Positions 34,673-43,654 of a DNA stretch of 64,000 bases are shown here, one piece after another. Under the pieces are notes generated by a model. That model was given only the letters and a program-made list of their open reading frames with translations, was not told the origin of the DNA and searched no databases. The DNA comes from Bacteroidota bacterium (GTDB taxonomy: Bacteria; Bacteroidota; Bacteroidia; Sphingobacteriales; Sphingobacteriaceae): positions 1 through 64,000 of the forward strand of contig JAFDZM010000080.1 in the NCBI GenBank assembly GCA_018266915.1, written 5' to 3'. Positions within the stretch are counted from its first letter, which is position 1, and every line of letters begins with the position of its first letter. The position numbers and the translations under genes are program-made.

Positions 34673-35701
34673 ATGAAAACCCGTATCATATTATTTTTCC
34701 TTGCCTGCCAGAGCATCGTTGCTCTGGCACAGGATAAAAAGACGCCATATCTTACCAAAACGCTTTCAGGTGATGCCATAAAACATGTTTTTGTTACTAC
34801 TTCAGGCGGTAGCATTACTGTGAGTGGTTCTCAGGATGAAAAACCGCGGATTGAGGTTTATATAACAGCAAATAACGGTTTTACGCCATCGAATGAAGAG
34901 ATCAAAAAACGCCTGGATGAAGATTATGATCTGAATATCTCTGTGAATGGCGACGAACTGCGAGCTTCAGCTAAAAAAAAACACGAACACGACTGGGATT
35001 GGAGAAGATCATTGAACATTGCATTTAAAGTATATGTTTCAAAAAACGTATCCACCAACCTGGAAACCAGTGGCGGAAGTATCCATTTGGATAATTTGAA
35101 TGGTGAAGAAAAATTTGCCACTAGTGGAGGTAGCTTGCATATTTACCGTTTGACCGGTAATATCCATGGCCGTACTTCAGGCGGAAGTATAACAGTTTCT
35201 AATTCTAGTGATATGATCGATCTGGAAACCAGCGGAGGTAGTGTACATGCAGATAACTGCAAGGGAAATATTAAGTTAGAAACTTCCGGCGGTTCACTTC
35301 ATTTGAATGATCTGGATGGCAAAATAGATGCGACTACAAGCGGTGGTAGTATTGAGGCCAGTAATATAAAAGGTGATCTGCATACCGGTACATCGGGGGG
35401 CAGTGTTAATTTGAGTAGATTGGCTTGTACTTTAGATACCTACACTTCAGGCGGCAGCATTAATGCAGAAATAACACAGTTTGGCAAATTTGTAAAGATC
35501 GATGCCAGCAGTGGTCATGTTAACTTGCATTTGCCTAAGGGAGGCATGAACCTGAATATCCGCGGTAACCGTGTAACAGCAGATATTGACGGCAATTTTG
35601 ATGGTACAAAGGATAAGGATAGGATAGAAGGCAAGCTAAACGGCGGTGGTGTGCCGGTAGATGTTGATGGCGGTGGCCACGTTACCTTGACTATGAATTG
35701 A
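34673..35701 (+). CDS. Secreted DUF4097-like beta-helix protein, TSGGS-repeat copy
   Basis: At 342 residues it parallels the preceding gene from signal peptide (MKTRIILFFLACQSIVALAQ) to end. The ladder consistently reads TSGGSI/TSGGSL/TSGGSV, for example TSGGSIHLDNL, TSGGSLHIYRL, TSGGSITVSN, TSGGSVHADN, TSGGSLHLNDL and TSGGSINAEI. The same substitution in nearly every repeat means the repeats change together within each gene. It begins 32 bases after its twin and is probably cotranscribed with it and with permease 5, 159 bases on. Confidence 0.87.
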   Translation: MKTRIILFFLACQSIVALAQDKKTPYLTKTLSGDAIKHVFVTTSGGSITVSGSQDEKPRIEVYITANNGFTPSNEEIKKRLDEDYDLNISVNGDELRASAKKKHEHDWDWRRSLNIAFKVYVSKNVSTNLETSGGSIHLDNLNGEEKFATSGGSLHIYRLTGNIHGRTSGGSITVSNSSDMIDLETSGGSVHADNCKGNIKLETSGGSLHLNDLDGKIDATTSGGSIEASNIKGDLHTGTSGGSVNLSRLACTLDTYTSGGSINAEITQFGKFVKIDASSGHVNLHLPKGGMNLNIRGNRVTADIDGNFDGTKDKDRIEGKLNGGGVPVDVDGGGHVTLTMN

Positions 35702-35860
35702 TTGGTTAGTTAATCGGTGATCGGTTAACCAGTTATCAGTTGATTCCAATAAATAGTCCCTCTCTAACAACTGTCAGAACGAAGCATTTGGAGGAGAGGG
35801 ATTAAGTTAATTTTTACCAATGACCAGTGACCAGTGTCAAATGACTAATAAACTAAACCC
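35702..35860. repeat. Spacer with repeat words and a CCCTCTC/GAGAGGG hairpin before permease 5
   Basis: The spacer starts with TTAGTTAATCGGTGATCGG, then GTTAACCAGTTATCAGTTG. It continues with CCCTCTC and, some 25 bases later, GAGAGGG (complementary arms), and ends with TGACCAGTGACCAGTG. No promoter match was found. The arms lack an immediate T-run. Confidence 0.5.
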
Positions 35861-38227
35861 ATGATAAAAAACTATCTTAAAGTTGCCTGGAGAAATCCGA
35901 GAAAGAACAGCCTCTACAGCCTGATCAATATTGGTGGTTTGGCTATCGGTATGACGGTGAGTTTTTTGCTACTCATTTATGTGTACAATGAGTTCAGCTT
36001 TGATAAATTCAATGCCAATACCGACCGGTTATTTCGCGTGCTGAGAAATCAGCCCAGCAATGGTGAGCTCATGACCAATGGGGCGACACCCATTCCGTTG
36101 GCTCCGGCAATGATAAAGGATTATCCTGAGATAGATAAAGTAGCCCGCACCAACTGGCCTTATGATATCCTGATGAACTATCAGAATAAGATGCTCAAGC
36201 TGAATACTATGGCTGCAGATCCGTCGCTGCTGGATATGTTTAGTTTTAATTTTGTTCGTGGTGATAAGAAAAATGCATTCAGCGATATATCGTCTATCGT
36301 TCTTACCGAGACAGGAGCAAAAGCTTTGTTTGGTGATGCCAATCCGATAGGACAGGTGGTTAAGTTTAACAATCAAACGCCTTTAAAGGTCACTGCGGTT
36401 ATAAAAGACAATCCAAATAATTCAACTTTTAATTTTAACGCGCTTATTTCATGGGATCAATTAGCCGCGCAACAAAGCTGGTTAAAAACATCCGGCTGGG
36501 GCAATTATTCCTTCATGACTTATGCTATGCTAAAGCCCGGAGCTTCATTTGAAAAAGTGAACGCTAAATTGAAAGGGATAGTTGCCAAGTACGACCCTAA
36601 TAATAAGGAAAATACCATTTTCCTATACCCGTTTGCGCAATTCCATTTGTATAGTGATTTCAAAAACGGGAAAGCTGTTGGGGGTGAGATCGAACACGTG
36701 CGCTTATTCTTGTTCCTCGCAATAGGCATATTACTTATAGCTTGTATAAACTTCATGAACTTATCGACCGCACGGTCTGAACGCCGTGCAAGGGAGGTTG
36801 GCATACGCAAAGCTATTGGCGCACGTCGTAGTGGTCTGGTGATGCAGTTTATGGGTGAGTCATTATTGATGGCTTTTATCTCCTTTGTGTTTTCAGTTGG
36901 GTTGATCTATCTGCTGATCGGCAAGTTCAGTACAATCATCAATGTTCCGCTTGTTGTACCGTATACCAATGCATTTGCATGGCTGGCTGCACTTGGAGTT
37001 ATATTGATTACAGGTATCGTAGCCGGCAGCTATCCTGCGCTTTTCCTATCATCGTTCAGACCGGTAAAAGTGCTTAAAGGACAGGTGGTTTCAGTGAGAT
37101 CAACAGTAACACCGCGCAAAATATTAGTGGTTATACAATTTGCATTTGCTACTTTCCTGATCTTGTCGAGCATATTCATTTATAAGCAGATCATCTATCT
37201 AAAAAATCGACCTGTTGGCTATGATCAACGTGGATTGGTTGAACTGCCAGATGAGGGTAATATGGACAAGCAATTTGAAAATTTCAGAAGAGATGCCATT
37301 AATGCTGGAGCAATTACTGACGGAGCATTAACCGGCAATTCGATCTCAAGTAACAACAGTAGTTCATGGGGTATTACCTGGACGGGACAACTGCCGGGAG
37401 AAGATAAATTGCCTATTGACCAGATTGCAGTTACTTACCACTTTATCAATACCTATGGGTTGAAACTGGTAGAGGGCCGCGACTTTTCAGAAGCTTACCC
37501 CGCCGACTCATTGGGTATTATCATTAACCAGGCAGCTGTAAAGTTGATGAGATTTAAAGAGCCATTAGGGCAGATCGTAAAATACCAGGGAAACAAATGT
37601 AAAGTAGTAGGTGTGGTGGAAAACTTTGTATGGGGATCGCCACATGAACCTGTAAAACCTGCTATCATTGGTTTTATAAAAGGGTGGACAGGTAGCATAG
37701 GTCTGCGCTTAAACCCTGCAAAATCGGTTAGCAACAGCATGGCTCTCATACAGGATATCTATAAAAAATATAACCCCGAATATCCCTTTGAATACAAATT
37801 TGTTGATGAGAAATTCGCTAATAAATTCAGGACTGAGAAAATGCTGGGTAATATGGCAATAGGCTTTACTTGTTTAGCAATTATCATTTCCTGTCTCGGC
37901 TTGTTTGGCCTGGCTTCTTTCTCGGCGGAGCAACGCCGCAAAGAGATCGGTATCCGCAAGGTGTTGGGAGCTTCTATTAGTAATCTATGGTACAACCTGT
38001 CGCGTGAGTTTGTGTTGCTGGTGCTGATTGCATTTCCGCTTGGTTCAGTAATTAGCTGGTTTATGGTTGATAAATGGATGAAGGATTTTACCTACAGGAC
38101 ACCATTAAGCTGGTGGGTGTTTTTGGCGACAATGGTCATCAGTCTTTTAATATGCATGGCCACCGTAAGCTGGCAGGCTATCAAAGCAGCATTGACTAAT
38201 CCTGTGAAGAATTTGAGGAGCGAATAA
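35861..38227 (+). CDS. FtsX/MacB-type ABC permease 5 of the array
   Basis: The 788-residue protein starts MIKNYLKVAWRNPRKNSLYS; the usual RNLxxNK cytoplasmic lead is altered to RNPRKNS. Its coupling loops are RAREVGIRKAIGARRS and EQRRKEIGIRKVLGAS. The second domain has WGITWTGQLPGED and VGVVENFVWGSP, placing it with permeases 1 and 11 as the third member of that subgroup. It ends NPVKNLRSE, a variant seen only here. A rho-independent terminator follows 25 bases after the stop, so it closes the DUF4097 unit. Confidence 0.93.
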   Translation: MIKNYLKVAWRNPRKNSLYSLINIGGLAIGMTVSFLLLIYVYNEFSFDKFNANTDRLFRVLRNQPSNGELMTNGATPIPLAPAMIKDYPEIDKVARTNWPYDILMNYQNKMLKLNTMAADPSLLDMFSFNFVRGDKKNAFSDISSIVLTETGAKALFGDANPIGQVVKFNNQTPLKVTAVIKDNPNNSTFNFNALISWDQLAAQQSWLKTSGWGNYSFMTYAMLKPGASFEKVNAKLKGIVAKYDPNNKENTIFLYPFAQFHLYSDFKNGKAVGGEIEHVRLFLFLAIGILLIACINFMNLSTARSERRAREVGIRKAIGARRSGLVMQFMGESLLMAFISFVFSVGLIYLLIGKFSTIINVPLVVPYTNAFAWLAALGVILITGIVAGSYPALFLSSFRPVKVLKGQVVSVRSTVTPRKILVVIQFAFATFLILSSIFIYKQIIYLKNRPVGYDQRGLVELPDEGNMDKQFENFRRDAINAGAITDGALTGNSISSNNSSSWGITWTGQLPGEDKLPIDQIAVTYHFINTYGLKLVEGRDFSEAYPADSLGIIINQAAVKLMRFKEPLGQIVKYQGNKCKVVGVVENFVWGSPHEPVKPAIIGFIKGWTGSIGLRLNPAKSVSNSMALIQDIYKKYNPEYPFEYKFVDEKFANKFRTEKMLGNMAIGFTCLAIIISCLGLFGLASFSAEQRRKEIGIRKVLGASISNLWYNLSREFVLLVLIAFPLGSVISWFMVDKWMKDFTYRTPLSWWVFLATMVISLLICMATVSWQAIKAALTNPVKNLRSE

Positions 38228-38251
38228 TTTAAGCCGAAAGTCTTAAGTAGA

Positions 38252-38298
38252 AAGTCCTGAGTCCGGCATATCATATATTTTGACTTGGGACTTTTTTG
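38252..38298 (+). terminator. Rho-independent terminator after permease 5
   Basis: AAGTCCTGAGTC (38252-38263) pairs with GACTTGGGACTT (38282-38293) through 12 bp including two G-U pairs. An 18-base loop lies between, and six T follow directly. It divides the array before promoter E. Confidence 0.75.
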
Positions 38299-38308
38299 TT
38301 TGAATGAT

Positions 38309-38414
38309 TGTTCCAATACCGAACGTAAAGTGTTCTATATACGAACAGTTTCGTATATAGTGTTTTCTGTATCGGTCTAATAATAAGTTAATTAGCAATT
38401 TGGCATGCTATTGA
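38309..38414 (+). promoter_or_regulatory. Array promoter E: activator element plus -24-like box (permease 6)
   Basis: TGTTCCAATACCG begins at 38309. Half-sites CCGAACG (38319) and ACGAACA (38341) are 22 bp apart. A perfect 11-bp inverted repeat CTATATACGAA / TTCGTATATAG spans 38335-38360 and adds a third, inverted site. TTGGCAT has its GG at 38402-38403, 83 bp from the first half-site and 39 bases before the ATG. Confidence 0.7.
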
Positions 38415-38441
38415 ATGCTGATATAAAAAAATAACGGTATC

Positions 38442-40856
38442 ATGATTAGGAACTACATCAAAACCGCCTGGAGAAACCTGGCAAAGAACAAGGTATTCTC
38501 CTTTATCAATATATTTGGATTAGCAGTAGGACTAGCGTGCTGTATGTTTATTGCGGCCTACCTGTATTCAGAGTTGACATATGATACGTATTCAGTCAAC
38601 TCCAAACAGCTTTATAGGGTAGGGTTGAACGCCCTGGGCAATGGTAGCGTCACCGATTTCCCGATGGTGGATATTGCAGTAGGTCCCGGCATGAAACGGA
38701 CCTATCCGCAAATACTGGACGTTACCAGGCTTACAAATCGTGGACCTTTATTTGTAGTTTACAAAGACCGTCAATTTAAGGAAGAAAAGACAGTATTAGT
38801 CGACTCCAATTTTCTGCGATTATTCTCTATTCCGTTAACACAGGGAGATGATAAAACAGCATTGATCGAGCCAAAGAGTATTGTCATCACCAGTGCTTTA
38901 GCGACAAAATATTTCGGTAATGAGGCGCCTGTAGGCAAAATGCTAAAAGTTGGTAATGATCTGATGAAGGTTACCGGCGTGATTGATAAAGTTCCTGATA
39001 ATTCTCATTTTCATTATGATGCTTTTATTAGCAGCGGCACATTTCCTAATCTTCAACAAACCTGGAGTAATGTAGGCTATTACACCTATGTGTTGTTGGA
39101 TAAAAATGCTGATCCCAAAAAGTTAGAGGCACAGTTCCCTCAATTGGTGGCCAAATATGTAGTTCCTGAAATACAACATGATATGGGTGTTAGTTTGTCT
39201 GAAGCACAAAAGGCAGTGAATACTTTCAAGTTTTACCTGCAGCCAATTACTGACATCCACTTGCATTCGTCAACCAAATATGATATGGAACCCAATGGCG
39301 ACATGAGTTACGTATATATTTTTGGGGCATTGGCTGTATTTATATTGTTGCTGGCCTGTATCAACTTTACCAATTTATCTACAGCAAGCTCATCCAAACG
39401 TTCGAAAGAGGTAGGCATCCGTAAGGTAATGGGTTCGCTTAAAGAGTGGCTGGTAACCCAGTTCCTGGTTGAGTCAGTTATGCTTACGCTTTTGGCAATG
39501 ATATTGGCTTTGGCCATTGTTTGGGCTTTGCTGCCTTACTTTAATGATCTGTCCGGAAAGCATATCTCTATATGGTTCTTCTTAGGATTTAAAGCTATCG
39601 CCATCGGAATATTATTGACCTTGTTGGTTGGCATATTAGCAGGTTTCTACCCGGCATTTTTCCTGTCATCATTCAATATCTTGAATGTTTTGAAAGGCAC
39701 GACGGGTACTGAGCCAACAAAAAAGAATTTTCTTCAAAGTAGCCTGGTAGTATTCCAGTTTACCATTTCAACTGCTTTGATCATTGCCACATTTATTGTA
39801 TACCAGCAATTGCATTATATGCAGAATAAAAAACTAGGTTATGATAAAGAGCAACTATTGGTTTTAAATGATACTTACCTTTTGGGTAATAACGAGTATG
39901 CTTTCAAAGACCAATTAACTCGCGACAGCAGGGTAGTGAATGCTACAGTTTCGACAGATGTTCCCGGAAATGGAAATATGGGCGGTACTGAAATATATCC
40001 GCAAGAAAAAGCATCAGATGAAACTAAAAATGAGATTCATTGTAATATTTACCGCATTGATGGCAACTACCTATCAACCTTCGGTATTAAACTAGCAAGC
40101 GGACGAAGCGTGTCGCCTGAATTCCCTGCTGATTCATCGGCTGTTATGATCAATGAAGCAGCTGTTAGTGAACTGGGATGGAGCAAAACCGATCCGATAG
40201 GTAAAACAATTGTGCGCTCAGGCAGGAAGGCCTATACTGTTGTTGGAATAGTGAAGGATTTTAACTACACCTCAGCTAAACAAAAAGTGGCGCCATTAAT
40301 GATGCTGCCTATGCACCGGCATGGTTCCATCATTCTGAAAATAAAGGCAACCGAAGTAAGCAACCTGGTTGCCGATATCAAGAAACAGTGGGATGAATAC
40401 AAAGCAAGCGGGCCATTCAGCTATTACTTTGTGGATGAACAGTTTGCATCATTATATTCTGCCGAGCAGCGAACCGGTCACATCTTTACTTCATTTGCGG
40501 TAATCGCTGTAATTATAGCGAGTCTTGGATTATTTGGCCTGGCTGCCTTCATGATCAAATTACGCGTAAAGGAAATCGGTATTCGTAAGGTATTAGGCGC
40601 CTCATCGGGCAATATTACAGCCATGCTTTCAGTTGAATTTCTGAAACTGGTGCTCATCGCCATCATTATTTCATTCCCCATAACCTGGTTTGCAATGCAT
40701 AAATGGTTGCAGGACTTTGCCTATCGCATTGATATTCAATGGTGGGTGTTCGTACTGGCAGGTTTTATCGCCTTAATGGTCGCTTTAGTCACCATTAGTT
40801 TTCAGTCCGTTAAAGCTGCTTTAGCTAATCCAATCAAAAGTTTGCGAAGTGAGTGA
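38442..40856 (+). CDS. FtsX/MacB-type ABC permease 6 of the array
   Basis: This 804-residue permease appears to be a single-gene unit, with terminator and promoter E in front and an ECF-type promoter behind. TM1 is followed by AAYLYSELTYDTYS. The coupling loops are RSKEVGIRKVMGSLKE and LRVKEIGIRKVLGASSG; the second lacks the usual acidic residue (MIKLRVKE). The second domain has VGIVKDFNYTSA. The stretch HLHSSTKYDMEPNGDMS before TM2 links it to permease 3. It ends NPIKSLRSE. Confidence 0.93.
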   Translation: MIRNYIKTAWRNLAKNKVFSFINIFGLAVGLACCMFIAAYLYSELTYDTYSVNSKQLYRVGLNALGNGSVTDFPMVDIAVGPGMKRTYPQILDVTRLTNRGPLFVVYKDRQFKEEKTVLVDSNFLRLFSIPLTQGDDKTALIEPKSIVITSALATKYFGNEAPVGKMLKVGNDLMKVTGVIDKVPDNSHFHYDAFISSGTFPNLQQTWSNVGYYTYVLLDKNADPKKLEAQFPQLVAKYVVPEIQHDMGVSLSEAQKAVNTFKFYLQPITDIHLHSSTKYDMEPNGDMSYVYIFGALAVFILLLACINFTNLSTASSSKRSKEVGIRKVMGSLKEWLVTQFLVESVMLTLLAMILALAIVWALLPYFNDLSGKHISIWFFLGFKAIAIGILLTLLVGILAGFYPAFFLSSFNILNVLKGTTGTEPTKKNFLQSSLVVFQFTISTALIIATFIVYQQLHYMQNKKLGYDKEQLLVLNDTYLLGNNEYAFKDQLTRDSRVVNATVSTDVPGNGNMGGTEIYPQEKASDETKNEIHCNIYRIDGNYLSTFGIKLASGRSVSPEFPADSSAVMINEAAVSELGWSKTDPIGKTIVRSGRKAYTVVGIVKDFNYTSAKQKVAPLMMLPMHRHGSIILKIKATEVSNLVADIKKQWDEYKASGPFSYYFVDEQFASLYSAEQRTGHIFTSFAVIAVIIASLGLFGLAAFMIKLRVKEIGIRKVLGASSGNITAMLSVEFLKLVLIAIIISFPITWFAMHKWLQDFAYRIDIQWWVFVLAGFIALMVALVTISFQSVKAALANPIKSLRSE

Positions 40857-40917
40857 TTCTTTTTTGTCATCAGTTATTAGAGTTTAGGATTGAGATTTTA
40901 GAATTTTAAAAACACAC

Positions 40918-40945
40918 GTAACGTTTTTCTTTTTCATGGTGTCTT
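40918..40945 (+). promoter_or_regulatory. ECF-type promoter of permease 7
   Basis: GTAACG (40918-40923) and TGTCTT (40940-40945) are 16 bases apart, as in the two other ECF-like sites of the array. The first bases of each box deviate. The ATG is 37 bases downstream. No copy of the TGTATCATAACCG element is present here. Confidence 0.45.
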
Positions 40946-40981
40946 ATAGCTAATTAAAACCGGTTATTAAATCTTACTGCT

Positions 40982-43426
40982 ATGATAAAGAACTATCTGA
41001 GAAGTGCTTGGCGTAATATCGCGAGACACAAGTTTATTTCATTCATTAATATTTCAGGCTTAACCATCGGTATAACCTGTTGTTTACTGATACTGGCCTA
41101 TATCATAAACGAATTAAGTTACGACCGGTATAATGAAAATGCCGACCGTACTTATCGCGTTACCCGTATATTTTATTCGCGTGACGGCTCTGAAAACCTG
41201 CACCTGAGCTCTGTTGCACCGCCATTTGGCCCACTACTGAAAGTGGCTTTCCCTGATATTGAAAAAATGACCAGGGTACTGCCTGGCGGTACTACGGTGT
41301 TCAGGTATAAGGAGAAAATGTTTAATGAGAAAGATGGCTTTTTTGCCGACGAAAATTTCTTTAATGTTTTCAGCGTCAATGTAACCGAAGGGGATAAGAA
41401 AACCGCATTGAATGACCCTTACGCTATTATGATCACGCCTGAAATTGCTAAAAAATATTTTGGTAATGAAGATCCGATCAATAAGACTGTTATTCTTGAT
41501 AATACCAAACACGAATTTAAGGTGACCGGCATTTTTGAACCGTTTCCTTCAAATGCACATATGCATCCGAATATGTTGTTTTCTTTCAATACGCTGAAAG
41601 ACTCGCTTATTTATGGCGAAAAACAGTTAGAAACTAATTTCGGTAACAATTCATTTTATACCTACCTGCTCTTGCCTAAAAATTATAACTCTGAAAATAT
41701 TAGCAGGCAGTTAAATTCCTTCCTTGATAAGTATGTTCACTTGCCGGGTATGCCGCCGAATATAAAAACTTCACAGGCAACCAAATTGACCATGCAGAAG
41801 CTGACAGACATTCACCTGAAATCGCACTTGGATGATGAAATAGAACCGGAAGGCAGCATGACAAGAGTTTATATTTTCTCCATCATTGCCGTATTTATCC
41901 TGCTGATCGCTTGTATTAACTATATGAACCTGTCGACCGCTCGTTCAGCCTTGCGCGCTAAAGAAATAGGTGTACGTAAAGTGATCGGCGCTCAAAGAAA
42001 AGAGATTATCCGTCAATTCCTGGGCGAATCGGTACTGGTTACCTGGGTGGCGTTGATTCTCGCGATGGTATGCACATGGTTGCTATTGCCTTATATTAAC
42101 CAATTAGCTCACTTAAATCTTGTTTTCAGCAGTTTATTCAGATGGGATATTTTCATTGGTATCCTATGTCTGCCGTTCTTCATTGGTCTATTGAGTGGTT
42201 TGTATCCTGCTATTTTCATGTCTTCATTCAGACCGGTACAGGTGTTAAAAGGTGTATTGAAAGTAGGATCAGGCAACATTTCTTTCCGTAAGATACTGGT
42301 TGTAGTGCAGTTCTCGGTTTCCATTGTTTTGATTGTCGCAACCACTGTCGTTTTCCAGCAACTGAGTTATATCGAGAATAAATCGCTTGGCTTTAATAAA
42401 GATCATATTCTGGTTACCGCCTATCCGGGTACATTAACCAAACAGTTTGAATCATTCAAACAGGAATTGCTTAAAAACACGTCAATAAAAGATGTTGGTC
42501 GTTCATCACGCATACCTTCCGGCCGTTTGCTGGACGATCAGGGAGCGCAAGTGATAGAAAATGGTAAAAGTGTACCTACCAACATCGAATTAAAATATAT
42601 CACCACCGACTATGGTTTCATAGACACTTATGGTATGAAGATGGCAGCCGGCAGAAATTTCCAGAAAGATTATCCGACTGACACCGCCAATTATGTGATC
42701 AATGAAACTGCCGTACAGCAATTGCATTGGAAAACGGATCAAAATGCCATAGGCAAAGACCTGAGCTATGGTAATGTTAAAGGAAAAGTGATAGGTGTAG
42801 TTCATGACTTTCATTTTGAATCGCTCCATCAGCCTATTATCCCAATGATTTTTTTATTGCCTTCGCCTTCGAGTGGTTATTATAACAGTATATCGATAAA
42901 AGTGAATGACAATAATGTGCAATCCGCTATAAATACCATCAGGGATACTTGGCATCAATACGTGCCTAATATTCCTTTCGATTACACGTTCCTGGATGAC
43001 CGCTTCCAAAAACTATATGACGCCGAGCAAGAGGAAAGCAAGTTGTTTACTATATTCGCTGGCTTAGCCATATTTATAGCCTGTTTAGGTTTGTTTGGTT
43101 TATCAGCTTTCGCCATATCGCAGCGGGTTAAAGAAATTGGTGTCCGTAAAGTATTGGGTGCAAGTGTGCCGCAATTGGTTGTTGAACTTTCAAGAAGTTT
43201 CTTAATATTGGTAATCATAGCATCCGCTATTGCATTACCTGTTTCAGGGGGCCTAATGTCCTGGTGGTTGAAAAGTAATTTCGTTTTTAAAATAAGTTTA
43301 ATCTCAAGCTGGTGGGTATTCCTCGGGGCAGGTATTATGGCGTTTATCATTGCATTTGCTACCATAGGTTTGCAAACTGTTAAGGCAGCTAATGTAAACC
43401 CGGTGAAGAGCCTGAGGTCTGAGTGA
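40982..43426 (+). CDS. FtsX/MacB-type ABC permease 7 of the array
   Basis: At 814 residues this is the longest of the twelve. It starts MIKNYLRSAWRNIARHKFIS. The coupling loops are RAKEIGVRKVIGAQRK and SQRVKEIGVRKVLGASVP. The second periplasmic domain carries IGVVHDFHFESL, with His replacing Lys and Asn. Extra length falls in the second domain and before TM8 (WWLKSNFVFKISLISSWW). The C terminus reads KAANVNPVKSLRSE, without the common AALANP. The flanking promoters suggest it is transcribed alone, under ECF-type rather than sigma-54-type control. Confidence 0.93.
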   Translation: MIKNYLRSAWRNIARHKFISFINISGLTIGITCCLLILAYIINELSYDRYNENADRTYRVTRIFYSRDGSENLHLSSVAPPFGPLLKVAFPDIEKMTRVLPGGTTVFRYKEKMFNEKDGFFADENFFNVFSVNVTEGDKKTALNDPYAIMITPEIAKKYFGNEDPINKTVILDNTKHEFKVTGIFEPFPSNAHMHPNMLFSFNTLKDSLIYGEKQLETNFGNNSFYTYLLLPKNYNSENISRQLNSFLDKYVHLPGMPPNIKTSQATKLTMQKLTDIHLKSHLDDEIEPEGSMTRVYIFSIIAVFILLIACINYMNLSTARSALRAKEIGVRKVIGAQRKEIIRQFLGESVLVTWVALILAMVCTWLLLPYINQLAHLNLVFSSLFRWDIFIGILCLPFFIGLLSGLYPAIFMSSFRPVQVLKGVLKVGSGNISFRKILVVVQFSVSIVLIVATTVVFQQLSYIENKSLGFNKDHILVTAYPGTLTKQFESFKQELLKNTSIKDVGRSSRIPSGRLLDDQGAQVIENGKSVPTNIELKYITTDYGFIDTYGMKMAAGRNFQKDYPTDTANYVINETAVQQLHWKTDQNAIGKDLSYGNVKGKVIGVVHDFHFESLHQPIIPMIFLLPSPSSGYYNSISIKVNDNNVQSAINTIRDTWHQYVPNIPFDYTFLDDRFQKLYDAEQEESKLFTIFAGLAIFIACLGLFGLSAFAISQRVKEIGVRKVLGASVPQLVVELSRSFLILVIIASAIALPVSGGLMSWWLKSNFVFKISLISSWWVFLGAGIMAFIIAFATIGLQTVKAANVNPVKSLRSE

Positions 43427-43515
43427 CCAGTTAATCAGTTAACCAGTTAACCAGTTATCAGTTGTGGGATTAACAAACCTGATCACTAATCACCGGTTAA
43501 CTGATAAACTAACAC
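43427..43515. repeat. Inverted-repeat spacer between permeases 7 and 8
   Basis: The tract is built of CAGTTAATCAGTTAACCAG-like units. CAGTTAACC at 43436-43444 is complementary to GGTTAACTG at 43495-43503, giving a large potential hairpin directly before promoter B. There is no T-run. Confidence 0.65.
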
Positions 43516-43520
43516 CCCAC

Positions 43521-43627
43521 TGTATCATAACCGTACACCTGTTGTCCGCTTGCGTACAATAGGTGTACGGTATTTTATTTTAATCGTTTAGTAATCAGTT
43601 GCTTGTCTTATTGGTATAGGTTTTTGT
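43521..43627 (+). promoter_or_regulatory. Array promoter B: activator element plus -24-like box (permeases 8-9)
   Basis: TGTATCATAACCG starts at 43521. Half-sites CCGTACA (43531) and GCGTACA (43552) are 21 bp apart. CCGTACACCT (43531-43540) and AGGTGTACGG (43561-43570) form a perfect 10-bp inverted repeat. TTGGTAT has its GG at 43613-43614, 82 bp from the first half-site, with TTTTTG after it. The ATG is 41 bases further. Confidence 0.72.
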
Positions 43628-43654
43628 GCTGATTATGGGATAACCGGTAAAACT

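Noticed and set aside
34000..35500. Regular repeats that could suggest a CRISPR array
   Set aside because: The repeats are in frame, encode TSGGG/TSGGS rungs of a secreted protein, vary in sequence and have no unique spacers of constant length.
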